The notes under the pieces: generated by a model
Databases searched by the model: none
Seen by the model: the letters and a program-made list of their open reading frames with translations, nothing else
Told to the model about the DNA's origin: nothing
Origin: Aliiroseovarius sp. S1339
GTDB taxonomy: Bacteria > Pseudomonadota > Alphaproteobacteria > Rhodobacterales > Rhodobacteraceae
NCBI RefSeq assembly: GCF_023195695.1
Contig: NZ_JALPQG010000002.1
Span: 124,001 to 188,000 of the forward strand
DNA length: 64,000 nucleotides
Direction: 5' to 3'
Shown: positions 1-8,911 of the stretch, piece after piece
Numbering within the stretch: the stretch's first letter is position 1
Layout of the letters: every line of letters begins with the position of its first letter
Translations under genes and position numbers: made by a program

Positions 1-341
1 GCACAGTGGGGATCGGATATTCAAACCGGGTTGATGAACAGGGTGTTTTGAAATTGGTTTCCGGGTTGATCGACGAAGGCGCGATGTTCTATCGCAACGC
101 CTCTGGCGCGCTTTCACTTGCCTATGTCGCAGCCGGGCGGCTCTTGGGTTATTCGGAAGAGCATATGAACGCGTGGGACTGCCTTGCAGGTCAATTGATT
201 GTGGCCGAGGCAGGTGGCCGTGTAGAGCAACAAAACGCCGACGCGATGATCCGTGACGGTGGTCGTGTTGTTGTCGGAACAAATGCGGTATTTGAGCGAC
301 TGTTGGAGATTTCTGAGGCCGCATTTCAGAACCGCAATTAG
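1..341 (+). CDS. Inositol monophosphatase family protein, 3' part
   Basis: The reading frame is open at the left edge of the window (codons start at base 3) and stops at 341, so only about 113 C-terminal codons are present. The segment NAWDCLAGQLIVAEAGG is the second signature of the inositol-monophosphatase family, in which the Asp of the W-D pair helps bind the catalytic Mg2+; the first metal motif lies outside the window. Such enzymes remove phosphate from inositol phosphates, sugar phosphates, histidinol phosphate or PAP, and the substrate cannot be told from this fragment. Its stop overlaps the stop of the convergent ABC ATPase gene by four bases, so there is no room for a separate terminator. 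The neighbouring importer may bring in its substrate (inference). Confidence 0.85.
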   Translation, partial: TVGIGYSNRVDEQGVLKLVSGLIDEGAMFYRNASGALSLAYVAAGRLLGYSEEHMNAWDCLAGQLIVAEAGGRVEQQNADAMIRDGGRVVVGTNAVFERLLEISEAAFQNRN

Positions 342-1411
342 GTTTCGGGCAACAGAACGGGTCCCTTTTGGGTGAAGCCCACAGTGACGTCCGATCCAAC
401 TTCAAGTGGCGTATCTACGTCGTCCTGAACCGCGAACATCGAGCCGAAGCTGGCTTCCAGTGTGTATTCCATGCGGACACCGACATAAGTTGCCTTTGCT
501 ATGCGTGCCTGAAAACCGTTTTCGGCACCGATCACCAATCGCGATGGCCGCACTGCCAGTTTAGCGGGACCAACTCCAAGCCCGCGCGCGGGCAAAACGT
601 GTCGGTAGTCTTCGATGGCAATCGTTGCCAAATCGTTTTCTACCTTGTCGATCATGCAAGGCAGAATGTTGGCTTCGCCAATAAAATCCGCGACGAACTG
701 GTCGACCGGCGCATCATACAATTCCCGCGGAGAGCCGATCTGGGCGATAGACGCGTTGCGCATCACGACGATCTCGTCCGAGACGGCAAGGGCCTCTTCC
801 TGGTCATGGGTGACATAAACAACGGTCAAACCCAAGTCCTGCTGGATCGCACGGATGTCTTCACGAACTTGTCGCCGCAGCTTTGCATCCAGATTTGAAA
901 GTGGCTCGTCAAACAGCAAGACCTGCGGCTCTAACACCAATGCTCGAGCCACGGCGACCCTTTGCTGTTGGCCGCCGGACAGCTCACTGGGAAGGCGGTT
1001 GTCGAACCCCTTCAGGCCAACTAAGTCAAGCCCGGCAATTGCGCGATCACGCGTCTCGGCCTTCGAAAAACCAGAGAAAGTCAGGCCGTAGGATACGTTT
1101 TCAAGCACGCTCATATGCGGAAACAAAGCATAGGACTGGAATACCATCGAAACGTCGCGATCGGTCGCGGGCAAAGTTGTGACGTCACGATCGCCAATCA
1201 AGATACGGCCTTCTGTGGCCATCTCAAGCCCGGCAATCATGCGCAAGGTCGTCGTCTTGCCGCAGCCGGACGGGCCCAGCAGCGTGACCAGTTTGCCAGC
1301 CTCAACAAACAGGTCGATGCGATCAACCGCAACCACGTCACGTCCAAATCGCTTGGTCACATTCTCGAACCGAACGGGCGCCGCCTTACCGGTAATAAGC
1401 GTTTCAACCAT
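338..1411 (-). CDS. ABC transporter ATP-binding protein (AfuC/FbpC-like)
   Basis: ATPase subunit of an importer, 357 residues, acting on the cytoplasmic face of the inner membrane. Walker A GPSGCGKT is at residues 46-53, the signature LSGGQQQR at 144-151, Walker B ends in DEP at 168-170, and the switch His is H202. A C-terminal extension of about 110 residues fits the TOBE-type regulatory domain of FbpC/PotA/MalK-class ATPases. It is the last gene of a minus-strand operon: the permease stop lies two bases before this ATG. FbpC and AfuC are close relatives, so substrate specificity must be read from the binding protein, not from this subunit. Confidence 0.93.
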   Translation of the reverse strand: MVETLITGKAAPVRFENVTKRFGRDVVAVDRIDLFVEAGKLVTLLGPSGCGKTTTLRMIAGLEMATEGRILIGDRDVTTLPATDRDVSMVFQSYALFPHMSVLENVSYGLTFSGFSKAETRDRAIAGLDLVGLKGFDNRLPSELSGGQQQRVAVARALVLEPQVLLFDEPLSNLDAKLRRQVREDIRAIQQDLGLTVVYVTHDQEEALAVSDEIVVMRNASIAQIGSPRELYDAPVDQFVADFIGEANILPCMIDKVENDLATIAIEDYRHVLPARGLGVGPAKLAVRPSRLVIGAENGFQARIAKATYVGVRMEYTLEASFGSMFAVQDDVDTPLEVGSDVTVGFTQKGPVLLPET

Positions 1412-1413
1412 GT

Positions 1414-3627
1414 TTACTCTCCTGCCCCGAATTGCGTACGGCGTCCGATTTTGGTTCGGCCGACAAGTATCTGTAGAAGCCCAACGGCGGACAACATTAC
1501 GACGATCAATGTCGTGGAGTATGCGATGGCGAGGCCGTAGTCGTTGTTTTCGACCCGCCCGATGATGTAACTTGTCGCCATGTCGTATTCTGCTGACACA
1601 AGGAAAATGACCGCTGAGATCGCAGTCATAGCGCGCACGAAGCTATAGACCAGTGCTGCAAGTATCGCAGGGCGCAGCAAGGGCAGGATGACCCGCCGGA
1701 ATGTCTGCCATGAATTTGCGCCCAGCGTCAGCGATGACTCGTCCAAGGACTTATCAAGTTGGCTCATGGACGCGATACCTGCGCGCACACCAACCGGCAT
1801 GTTTCGGAAAATGAAACTCACAATCAGAATAATACCCGTCCCGGTGATTTCGATGGGTGGCACATTGAAAGCCAGAATATAGCTTACACCGATCACTGTG
1901 CCGGGAATGGCGAAGCTGAGCATTGTGCCAAACTCAAAAGCATTCTTTCCCGCGAAGGTTTGGCGGGTCAAAAGATAGGCCGTTATCAAACCGACGATGG
2001 CCGTTAAGGGTGCCGCAGCCGCAGCGATATAGATCGTCGTCCAGAAACTATCCCAAGCCGCGCCGGTCCAGCGGATGCCGCTGTCTTCGATGCGAACAGA
2101 GAACGCAGTGATATAGTGTTTGAATGTCAGTGAATTGTTGACGCCCCAAAGCTCGACCACGCTTCCGTAAAGGATCATGCCATAGACGATGATGGTGAAT
2201 AGACCCCATACGCCTGCGGCGATGAAAACGGGGACGGCAAGGCCGTTTGGCATCAACGGGTGCACGCCTGCATCCCCTTTGCCAGACACGGTCGTATAGC
2301 TTTTCTTACCCAACCACATGCGTTGCGCATAGAAGGCAGAAAGTGTGAAAAACAGCAGGACCATTGCCAGAACGGCCGCGCGCCCCTGGTCATACTGCGC
2401 ACCGACGATTGCAAAGAAGATCTCGGTCGACAAAACATCGAAGTTCCCGCCAAGCACCAGTGGATTGCCAAAATCCGCCATGCTTTCGATGAAACCCAAC
2501 AAAAAAGCGTTCGCCAGACCGGGACGCATAAGTGGCAACGACACCGTGCGGAAAGTCTGCCAGCGGTTTGCGCGCAGGGTCTGAGCGGCTTCTTCCATTG
2601 AAGGTGAAACCCCCTCAACGACACCAATCAACACCAGAAACGCGATCGGCGTGAAGGCCAAAGTCTGCGCGATTAACACGCCCGGCATGCCGTAAAGCCA
2701 TCGCGTGGGCTGCATTCCGAAAAGGCCTGCAAAGAACTGTGTGACAGCCCCTGACAAACCAAACAGAAGGATCAGCGCAAGCCCGATCACGAAGGGCGGT
2801 GTGATGATGGGAAGAACCGTGAGCGCGCGCAACGCCCGCTTGTAGCGGAAGCCTGATCTTGTGACCACAAGTGCGAAGACCAACCCCAGAACGGTTGTCA
2901 GAATGCCAACGAGAATTGCCAGAAACAGCGAATTCCAAGCGGCGCCACACCTGCCGCCAGAAAAACATCCTAGCCCCCAAAGACGATCATCGAAAAACTT
3001 CGATGCGAAGACAGCAGCGGAATACCCACCTTCTTCGGTGACAAAAGCGGCCAGCAACATCTTGGCGATTGGGAAGAAAACAAAGGTCGTCACGATAACG
3101 ATTACGCCACCGATTGCGCTGACGACAAAAACGTCACCGTTAATCGCGCCGCGCGCAGCGATGCCTTGCGTGAACAGGAACAGGAATGCAGACGCGACAA
3201 GCAGCGCGCCGTATCCCATGCCGTATTGTCGATCCCCAAGATCCCCGAACAGTGCGGTGAGCCAATCAAAGGCGAAGCCCCGAATGCCGATGCCAAATCC
3301 TTGCGCCATCAGCCAGCCGAAACCGACAGCCCCGGCAAGGATCAAAACAATGGCATAAAGCGGATCACTCTTCTTCCGGCCAAGTATGATTAAGGGCGCG
3401 GCCAACGGCGCCAACAGAGGCGCCAGCCACAGCTTTTCGCCCCGCGCGATCAGAAAGGCAGCAGGCGCATAATCGTCATCAAATGGATAACCATCAAGCA
3501 GCCACTTGAACGAGAAAAAACCATCTTCAACCCCGTACCAAGGCAGAAGCAGGAATCCGACCCACCCAGCGACGATCCAGAAGATCAGGGCTGGATGGGC
3601 GGCGGTTTCATTTTTGTTTCCGCGCAA
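1414..3627 (-). CDS. ABC transporter permease, fused two-domain (AfuB/FbpB-like)
   Basis: Inner-membrane permease of 737 residues with two BinDPT-type halves in one chain, so a single polypeptide supplies both transmembrane domains. The EAA-type cytoplasmic loops that dock the ATPase are visible twice: near EEAAQTLRANRWQTFRTV in the first half and DESSLTLGANSWQTFRRV in the second. Several hydrophobic helices precede the first half, making it longer than the roughly 500-residue FbpB type and nearer AfuB in size. The only start that keeps the N-terminal helix is TTG at 3627, four bases beyond the stop of the binding-protein gene, so translation is probably coupled. An ATG one base out of frame just downstream is not used. 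Confidence 0.92.
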   Translation of the reverse strand: MRGNKNETAAHPALIFWIVAGWVGFLLLPWYGVEDGFFSFKWLLDGYPFDDDYAPAAFLIARGEKLWLAPLLAPLAAPLIILGRKKSDPLYAIVLILAGAVGFGWLMAQGFGIGIRGFAFDWLTALFGDLGDRQYGMGYGALLVASAFLFLFTQGIAARGAINGDVFVVSAIGGVIVIVTTFVFFPIAKMLLAAFVTEEGGYSAAVFASKFFDDRLWGLGCFSGGRCGAAWNSLFLAILVGILTTVLGLVFALVVTRSGFRYKRALRALTVLPIITPPFVIGLALILLFGLSGAVTQFFAGLFGMQPTRWLYGMPGVLIAQTLAFTPIAFLVLIGVVEGVSPSMEEAAQTLRANRWQTFRTVSLPLMRPGLANAFLLGFIESMADFGNPLVLGGNFDVLSTEIFFAIVGAQYDQGRAAVLAMVLLFFTLSAFYAQRMWLGKKSYTTVSGKGDAGVHPLMPNGLAVPVFIAAGVWGLFTIIVYGMILYGSVVELWGVNNSLTFKHYITAFSVRIEDSGIRWTGAAWDSFWTTIYIAAAAAPLTAIVGLITAYLLTRQTFAGKNAFEFGTMLSFAIPGTVIGVSYILAFNVPPIEITGTGIILIVSFIFRNMPVGVRAGIASMSQLDKSLDESSLTLGANSWQTFRRVILPLLRPAILAALVYSFVRAMTAISAVIFLVSAEYDMATSYIIGRVENNDYGLAIAYSTTLIVVMLSAVGLLQILVGRTKIGRRTQFGAGE

Positions 3628-3630
3628 GGC

Positions 3631-4656
3631 TTATTGCGGCAGTGTTGAGACGTCTTCATCCCATTTTTGCAGCAAACGCTTACGTTCGTCCGACGACCCA
3701 TACTTCTTGAAGTCGTAGTCAATCAATTTGATCGTCGACATATCCGGGGCCGACGGGGACGTTTCCGACCCCTTGTTTGACGGCACCTGAAAGGCGTTCA
3801 CTTGAAGCGCAAGGTTCTGCGCCTCGGGGCTGAGGGCCCAATCATAGAATTTCTGCGCTTCTTCCATGTTGCGCGCGCCTTCGATGATCGACATTGAGCC
3901 GATCTCGTACCCCGTCCCTTCGCACGGTGCGACGACTTTCACAGGGAAGCCCGAGACCGCCTGCTTAACGGCATCATGCATAAACACGATCCCGATCGTG
4001 TTTTCGCCACGCCCGGCGGCTTTAATCGGCGCAGAGCCGGATTTGGTGTACTGGTTGATATTGGCGTGCAGCCCTTTCATGAATTCAAAGCCCTCATCCT
4101 CGCCAAACAACTGCACCATCGACGCCAGCGTTGTATAGGCCGTGCCGGATGAATTTGGGTTCGCCATTTGAACATGGCCTTTGTATTCCGGCTTCAGCAG
4201 ATCTTTCCAACAGGACGGCTCTGGCAGATTGTTCGCGGCCAACAATTCGGTGTTGTAGCCGTAACCAAGTGCGCCAGAGTAGATGCCAATGGTTTTGTTG
4301 TCCGCACCTTCGGCTTGACTGATCGCCCAATCGTGAAGTTGATCGCGCATGGGCGACATGTAGGTCGCGGTCAGGTTTTCTTCGGCGGCCTGCAAATGTG
4401 GATCACCCGTTCCGCCCCACCAGACATCGCCCTTGGGGTTTGCGGATTCCGCTTTGATCTGGGCGAAAGTTTCGCCCGATGATTTGCGGGTCATATTGAC
4501 GTCAATGCCCGTCGCGTCTTCAAAACTGCGCGCCATGAGCTGGCACCAGTCCTCTTGCGCTGAACAATAAAGTGTCAGTTTCTCAGCCTGCGCGGCCGAG
4601 AGGCTCGCCGTCATCGCGACGACAGAAGTCAAAGCAAATGTGCTAAATTTATTCAT
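3631..4656 (-). CDS. Periplasmic substrate-binding protein, AfuA-like
   Basis: Solute-binding protein of 341 residues with a Sec signal peptide ending near AAQA-EK at residues 21-26. The ATG at 4656 is chosen because AAGGGAGGAA lies 4-13 bases upstream. The fold is that of ferric-ion-binding proteins (FbpA), but the segment that normally carries the iron-ligating Tyr-Tyr pair reads IGIVFMHDAV (221-230), with His227-Asp228 in that place. Loss of the tyrosines argues against simple Fe3+ binding. AfuA, a family member known to bind sugar phosphates, also lacks them. First gene of the three-gene importer operon, divergent from a HAD phosphatase. Sugar-phosphate binding is an inference from the motif and the flanking phosphatases. 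Confidence 0.85.
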   Translation of the reverse strand: MNKFSTFALTSVVAMTASLSAAQAEKLTLYCSAQEDWCQLMARSFEDATGIDVNMTRKSSGETFAQIKAESANPKGDVWWGGTGDPHLQAAEENLTATYMSPMRDQLHDWAISQAEGADNKTIGIYSGALGYGYNTELLAANNLPEPSCWKDLLKPEYKGHVQMANPNSSGTAYTTLASMVQLFGEDEGFEFMKGLHANINQYTKSGSAPIKAAGRGENTIGIVFMHDAVKQAVSGFPVKVVAPCEGTGYEIGSMSIIEGARNMEEAQKFYDWALSPEAQNLALQVNAFQVPSNKGSETSPSAPDMSTIKLIDYDFKKYGSSDERKRLLQKWDEDVSTLPQ

Positions 4657-4923
4657 GGTATTCCTCCCTTGCATCACCCATTTTTGGGCGACATTCTTGT
4701 TTTCCGGACGCTTGAAGCGCCTCTTTGTCGGAAAAGCCCCGGCAGTATTTCTAACAATTTGGGACTCAGCAGATCGGCCTAGCCTAACGCGTTTCCAGAA
4801 TTTTGGAAGCTTATCGATTGTCGGGAATACCTGGCGAGTTTAACCAAACCTGTTCATTTCATCCAAAATCACTCAATTATGTCGAAGGCGCATGGCGTCT
4901 GGGCGAAGTGAGGTGGCCCAAAA

Positions 4924-5571
4924 ATGATCAATGCAACACTGCATACCAAGAGTGGAAGACGTGCCATAACGTCAGTGACTTGGCGCGATGATATTTTGCA
5001 AAGAGGGTACACCGCATTCATTTTCGATTGCGACGGAACGCTGGTTGAAAGCGCTGATGTTCATTTCACGGCGTTTCGTGAAGCAGCCAAAGAACAAAAG
5101 TACGGTCTCGACCGAGACTGGTATTTTGCACGTACCGGTCTAGACCGGCTGACTCTATTTCGGCAATTTGCTGAACAATTTGCGAGTGGTTTCGATATCG
5201 ACGCCGCCGTCACTCGCAGCATTTCACTTTTTGTCGAAATAAGTGATCGCGTTTTACCGATTGTCGAAACCAAAAGCCTCGTTAAAGATTTCAGCCGAGA
5301 TTTCCCACTTGCGGTCGGCACGAACGCGGAAAGAAACGTCGCCGAGGCATCCCTTGGCGCTACCGGTATGTTGGGATTTTTCAACGATATCGTTTCAATA
5401 ACGGATGGGTTGAAGCCCAAACCATCACCGGAGATTTTTGAAAGAGCCGCCGAGTTGCTCGGATGTTCGCGAGAGAAGACATTGGTCATCGAGGATTCTA
5501 AGCAGGGTGTCATTGCTGCCCAACGCGCGGGTTTGGATGTGATTGAGATCAAGGAAATCACATCGCCCTGA
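4924..5571 (+). CDS. HAD-superfamily phosphatase (subfamily IA)
   Basis: A 215-residue haloacid-dehalogenase-type hydrolase. Motif I is FDCDGTLVES with Asp35 and Asp37, motif II the Thr in VGTNAERN, motif III the Lys in KPKPSPEIF, and motif IV VIEDSKQGV with the metal-binding Glu-Asp. The cap between motifs I and II is the helical C1 type seen in phosphoglycolate phosphatase and beta-phosphoglucomutase. A GAGGTGG stretch about ten bases before ATG 4924 supports the start, but the first 28 residues before the core are weakly conserved and a later start is possible. It is divergent from the AfuA-like gene across about 267 bases. It could dephosphorylate what the importer brings in (inference). 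Confidence 0.85.
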   Translation: MINATLHTKSGRRAITSVTWRDDILQRGYTAFIFDCDGTLVESADVHFTAFREAAKEQKYGLDRDWYFARTGLDRLTLFRQFAEQFASGFDIDAAVTRSISLFVEISDRVLPIVETKSLVKDFSRDFPLAVGTNAERNVAEASLGATGMLGFFNDIVSITDGLKPKPSPEIFERAAELLGCSREKTLVIEDSKQGVIAAQRAGLDVIEIKEITSP

Positions 5572-6474
5572 CCTCCGCTATTTCAGTTTCTTCTAATAGG
5601 TCTAGATCGCGGGATGACCGGCACGGGTGTTGTCCGAGGTCGTTGTCGCAAGCAACAGGAGCCTTTTCTTTCTTAAGTTCTGAAATCTGCGCGGCGGCAA
5701 TAATAACGATTTCAACCAGCACCCCTCCTCACGCAGGTCACCCGAGAAGTTCCCCAGTTACCAGGGGACACCAAGTTCCCAATGCTTATTGACGTCGTAG
5801 ATCACATCGAGACTGAAAATTCGGCTATGCTGCCTTTCACACGCCATGCTGCCGTCTGCGCAGACCTGATCCAAACCGGGCTGGTCATACAAATTTTCTG
5901 TTCTTTGATGCGCGCAAGTTTCCCCAAATACCTTGGACTTGACCGATCCGACGGGCGCACCGCATATCCGAGGTCCCGTCCATCGATCTGTGTCGCGACG
6001 AGATCGAAAAAATGCCGCCAGTTTTGCGTCCCTTCAGGGCCAGATGTTCAACCACCCGTGATAGGGGAAGACGCTCATTTCGCTATCAGACGCGATTTTC
6101 GGCTGAATCCTCGGAAGAATATTTCTTATAGCCCCTTAACATGGAAGTTCCATCGCGTAGCCGAGATTCGCCCTACATGCGCTTGGTTCCGGAAGCGGCC
6201 ATTCATACTCAGCGCAGCGTTTCCGAAGCACACAGATCGCCTGCGTGGGACATTGCTGCCCCTCCGATTTCGTGCCCGAAGGTCCGCGTTCTTCCCTTCG
6301 CTAGATAGATTGCGGTTTACCTCGCTTGACATGACGAATGGCGCGTTCTGCTAATCAATTGGCATGATCCGTCAATTTCAGACGTCCAGATATCCTCTAC
6401 CTTTCAGTCATGCCATTGCCGGACAACAGTGCCGCCAGTGGGAGCAAAACAGTTGCACCTAAGGAGGATTTGCC
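5572..6474 (+). other. Gene-poor stretch with no convincing gene
   Basis: About 900 bases between the HAD gene and the broken aldehyde dehydrogenase. The longest open frame (5782-6354, plus) has no ribosome-binding site, no recognisable motif and an odd composition rich in Arg, Pro, Ser and Cys, so I treat it as chance. An inverted repeat GTTCCCC/GGGGAC with an eight-base spacer sits near 5750-5770. The segment at about 6180-6350 looks like degenerate intergenic repeat DNA, but I cannot test this without a genome. The last 20 bases hold the Shine-Dalgarno of the next gene. Confidence 0.5.
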
Positions 6475-7942
6475 ATGAATGCCAAAGATGCCATTGATCA
6501 GCTTGACCCTCAGACATGGGCCAAGACGACGCCCGCTGAACGCCTGCAACTTCTGGAAGAAGTGCGTGAAAACATGAAACGCTATGGCGACGATCATCGA
6601 CGGCAAGATGCTTCAGCCGATTAAGGTCGAGAAGGTCGGCGATGACCTCTACGACATCTATGTCTTCCCGCAAAGCTGCAAGGACAAGTTGATGTATGCG
6701 GATCGGTCTGATCGCATCCGGGTCAAGGGCGCGCCAAAACAAGTGAATCCAATGGACAAGCCCGCCAAGATCATCGCGGTTCTGGGCGCGGGCAACCATT
6801 CGTCGTCGCTCGAAATGATGAAGGCGATGTTCTTTGAAAACTGCGCCGTGGTGCACAAACCCCGTCATCTGAATGAAGAGACCGACGCGGTTTGGGCGAA
6901 GATCATGCAGCCGCTTGTCGATCACTGTGTGCTCAGCTTCTGCGCCTCCGACCAAGGTCGCGACCTGACGGTCGATCCGCGCCTGTCGAAGATCTATTTC
7001 ACCGGCGGCACCCGCACCGCACAGGCGATTTTGTCGGCCACCGACACGCCGCTGATTTCCGAATGCGGCGGCAACAACCCGTGCATCATCGTGCCGGGTG
7101 ACCGCCCCTGGACCCAGAAAGAGATCGAGCATCAGGCGGTCCAGATCGCCACCATGTCGAAGCTCAATGGCGGCGCGGTCTGCGGGCGTATTCAGACGCT
7201 TGTCACATCTAAACACTGGCCGCAGCAGCAGGAATTTCTTGATGCACTGGCCAAGGCGTTGGAGGAACAGACACCTGCAACCGGCGTTTACCATCCCGGA
7301 TCCGACAAGGTCATCGATGGGTTCCGCGAAGCCTATCCTGACGCGAAGGTGCTGAAACCGGAACACGGCAAACATCCGCATAGCGAGATGATGCTGATCA
7401 CCGGCGTGGAGCCGGGCGGCTATGCCTGCACGCATGAGGCGTTCACGCTGATCATCGACGAGGTGCCGCTGGACGTGCCGGCCAATGCGGCGGAGTTCCT
7501 GCCCAAAGCGGCGGCCTTCTGCAATGAAGACCTGCTCGGCACACTGGGCAGCGCCATCCTGATCGACGACGACACGGCGAAGGCTCACCGCGCGGTTCTC
7601 GATCAGGCGGTGACCGATATGGAGTATGGCGGCATCGCCATCAATACCATGCCGCCGTTCATCTTCCTCAGTCCCTACCTGACTTGGGGCGGCAATGAGG
7701 AAGGCAAGGAGTTTGTCTCCGGCGTCGGCAATTTCGGCAACCTGCTGAACTACGAGAATGTCGAGAAGTCGATTATCGAGGCCAGTTTCATGTCACCCGG
7801 TCATATGATGAACAACAACCGCAAAGCCTTCGACAACATGGCCGAGAACATGTCGCGCTTTTCGGTCGAACCGACCTGGGGCAACCTTGCCTGCCTTATC
7901 GGTGACGGCATCGTCGACAGTTTCCGCAAGAAAGACTTCTGA
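6475..7942 (+). pseudogene. Aldehyde dehydrogenase family gene, frameshifted with probable internal deletion
   Basis: A strong Shine-Dalgarno AAGGAGG (6461-6467) stands seven bases before ATG 6475, which opens a frame giving MNAKDAIDQLDPQTWAK and ending in TAA near 6625. A second frame, open from ATG 6584 to 7942 (452 residues), carries the rest: the nucleotide-binding loop FTGGTRTAQ, the glutamate motif ISECGGNNPC, the nucleophile region NGGAVCGRI, and a well-conserved C-terminus. The two frames overlap at 6584-6625 and the joint at the protein level is abrupt, as if some tens of codons plus a frame were lost near 6590. In the nucleotide-binding loop an Arg stands where Gly is usual. Start of the second frame at 6584 could still yield a shortened protein, but nothing resembling a ribosome-binding site precedes it. 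Confidence 0.75.
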
Positions 7943-7998
7943 CACATCGGATCGGGATCACCCCCGATCCGTCACACTTCAAGGTTTGGAGAACCCTC

Positions 7999-8820
7999 AT
8001 GAAAAACGAAACGATCCTCATCACCGGATGCAGCAGCGGCATCGGACGATTGACCGCCAAGCTCTTTCAGGAACGGGGCTGGAATGTCATCGCGACCGTT
8101 CGCTCGAACCCAGAAGACGATACCGAGCTGAATGCGCTCGACAAAGTGTTGGTGACGACGTTGGTCGTGACCAAGAAAGACACGATCGACGCAGCCGTCG
8201 CCGCCGGGATCGAACACTTCGGTAAAATCGACGTGGTGCTGAATAACGCAGGCTACGGTTCCTACGGTCTGTTGGAAGCGACACCCGAACACAAGATGCG
8301 GATGCAATACGAGGTCAACGTGATCGGCACGATGCTGGTGATGCAGGCCATCATCCCGCATTTCCGCAAGCGTGGCGCAGGCACGATCATCAACATCTCG
8401 TCGATGGGCGGTAAGATCACGTTCCCGCTGGGCACGTTTTATCACGGGTCGAAGTTTGCCGTGGAAGGCCTGAGCGAGGCACTGTCCTTCGAGTTGTCGG
8501 CCATTGGCGTGAGGGTCAAACTGGTCGAGCCGGGCATGATGAAAACCAACTTTGGTGGCTCGTCCTTCGACATGACTCTTGATCCGACGTTGACTGAATA
8601 CGACGACTTTGTCGCAGGTGTAACGGCCGCGATGGCTGCCGGTGGCGAGGGTGCGGGTGATCCCATTCAGGTGGCAGAGACAATCTGGCAAGCGGCGACC
8701 GATGGCACCGATCAAATGCGCTATGTCTCAGGTCGGGATGCCGAGCAAATCATCTCAGCCCGCAAAGCGATGGATGATCCCGAGTATCTGGCAATGATCC
8801 GCAGCCAGATGGGACTTTAG
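7999..8820 (+). CDS. Short-chain dehydrogenase/reductase (SDR)
   Basis: A classical SDR of 273 residues that would use NAD(P)H to oxidise or reduce a carbonyl or alcohol. The cofactor glycine motif TGCSSGIG is at 9-16, NNAG at 82-85, the catalytic Ser around 134-135 (NISS) and the Y-x3-K pair at Tyr148 and Lys152. Arg35, just after the second beta strand, suggests NADP preference. It begins 56 bases after the broken aldehyde dehydrogenase and is followed by the broken AraC regulator, so it may be the surviving member of a three-gene set that handled an alcohol/aldehyde substrate. The substrate is not evident. Confidence 0.9.
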   Translation: MKNETILITGCSSGIGRLTAKLFQERGWNVIATVRSNPEDDTELNALDKVLVTTLVVTKKDTIDAAVAAGIEHFGKIDVVLNNAGYGSYGLLEATPEHKMRMQYEVNVIGTMLVMQAIIPHFRKRGAGTIINISSMGGKITFPLGTFYHGSKFAVEGLSEALSFELSAIGVRVKLVEPGMMKTNFGGSSFDMTLDPTLTEYDDFVAGVTAAMAAGGEGAGDPIQVAETIWQAATDGTDQMRYVSGRDAEQIISARKAMDDPEYLAMIRSQMGL

Positions 8821-8911
8821 CAATAGCCAGGGTCACCGTTAGTAGGTAGTGGTGGCCCCATGCGTTTAGAACAGGCTGTTCGCATCCGGATCGAGGCCCT
8901 ATGATCTTCAC

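Noticed and set aside
4793-4808. Short inverted repeat TTCCA/TGGAA upstream of the AfuA-like gene
   Set aside because: Five-base arms are too short to separate from chance in this AT-rich spacer.
5782-6354. 190-residue plus-strand frame in the gene-poor region
   Set aside because: No ribosome-binding site, no known motif, and a residue composition typical of out-of-frame GC-rich DNA.
6404-7588. 394-residue minus-strand frame opposite the aldehyde dehydrogenase
   Set aside because: It is the antisense shadow of a GC-rich gene, rich in His, Arg and Gln, without a start site or family match.
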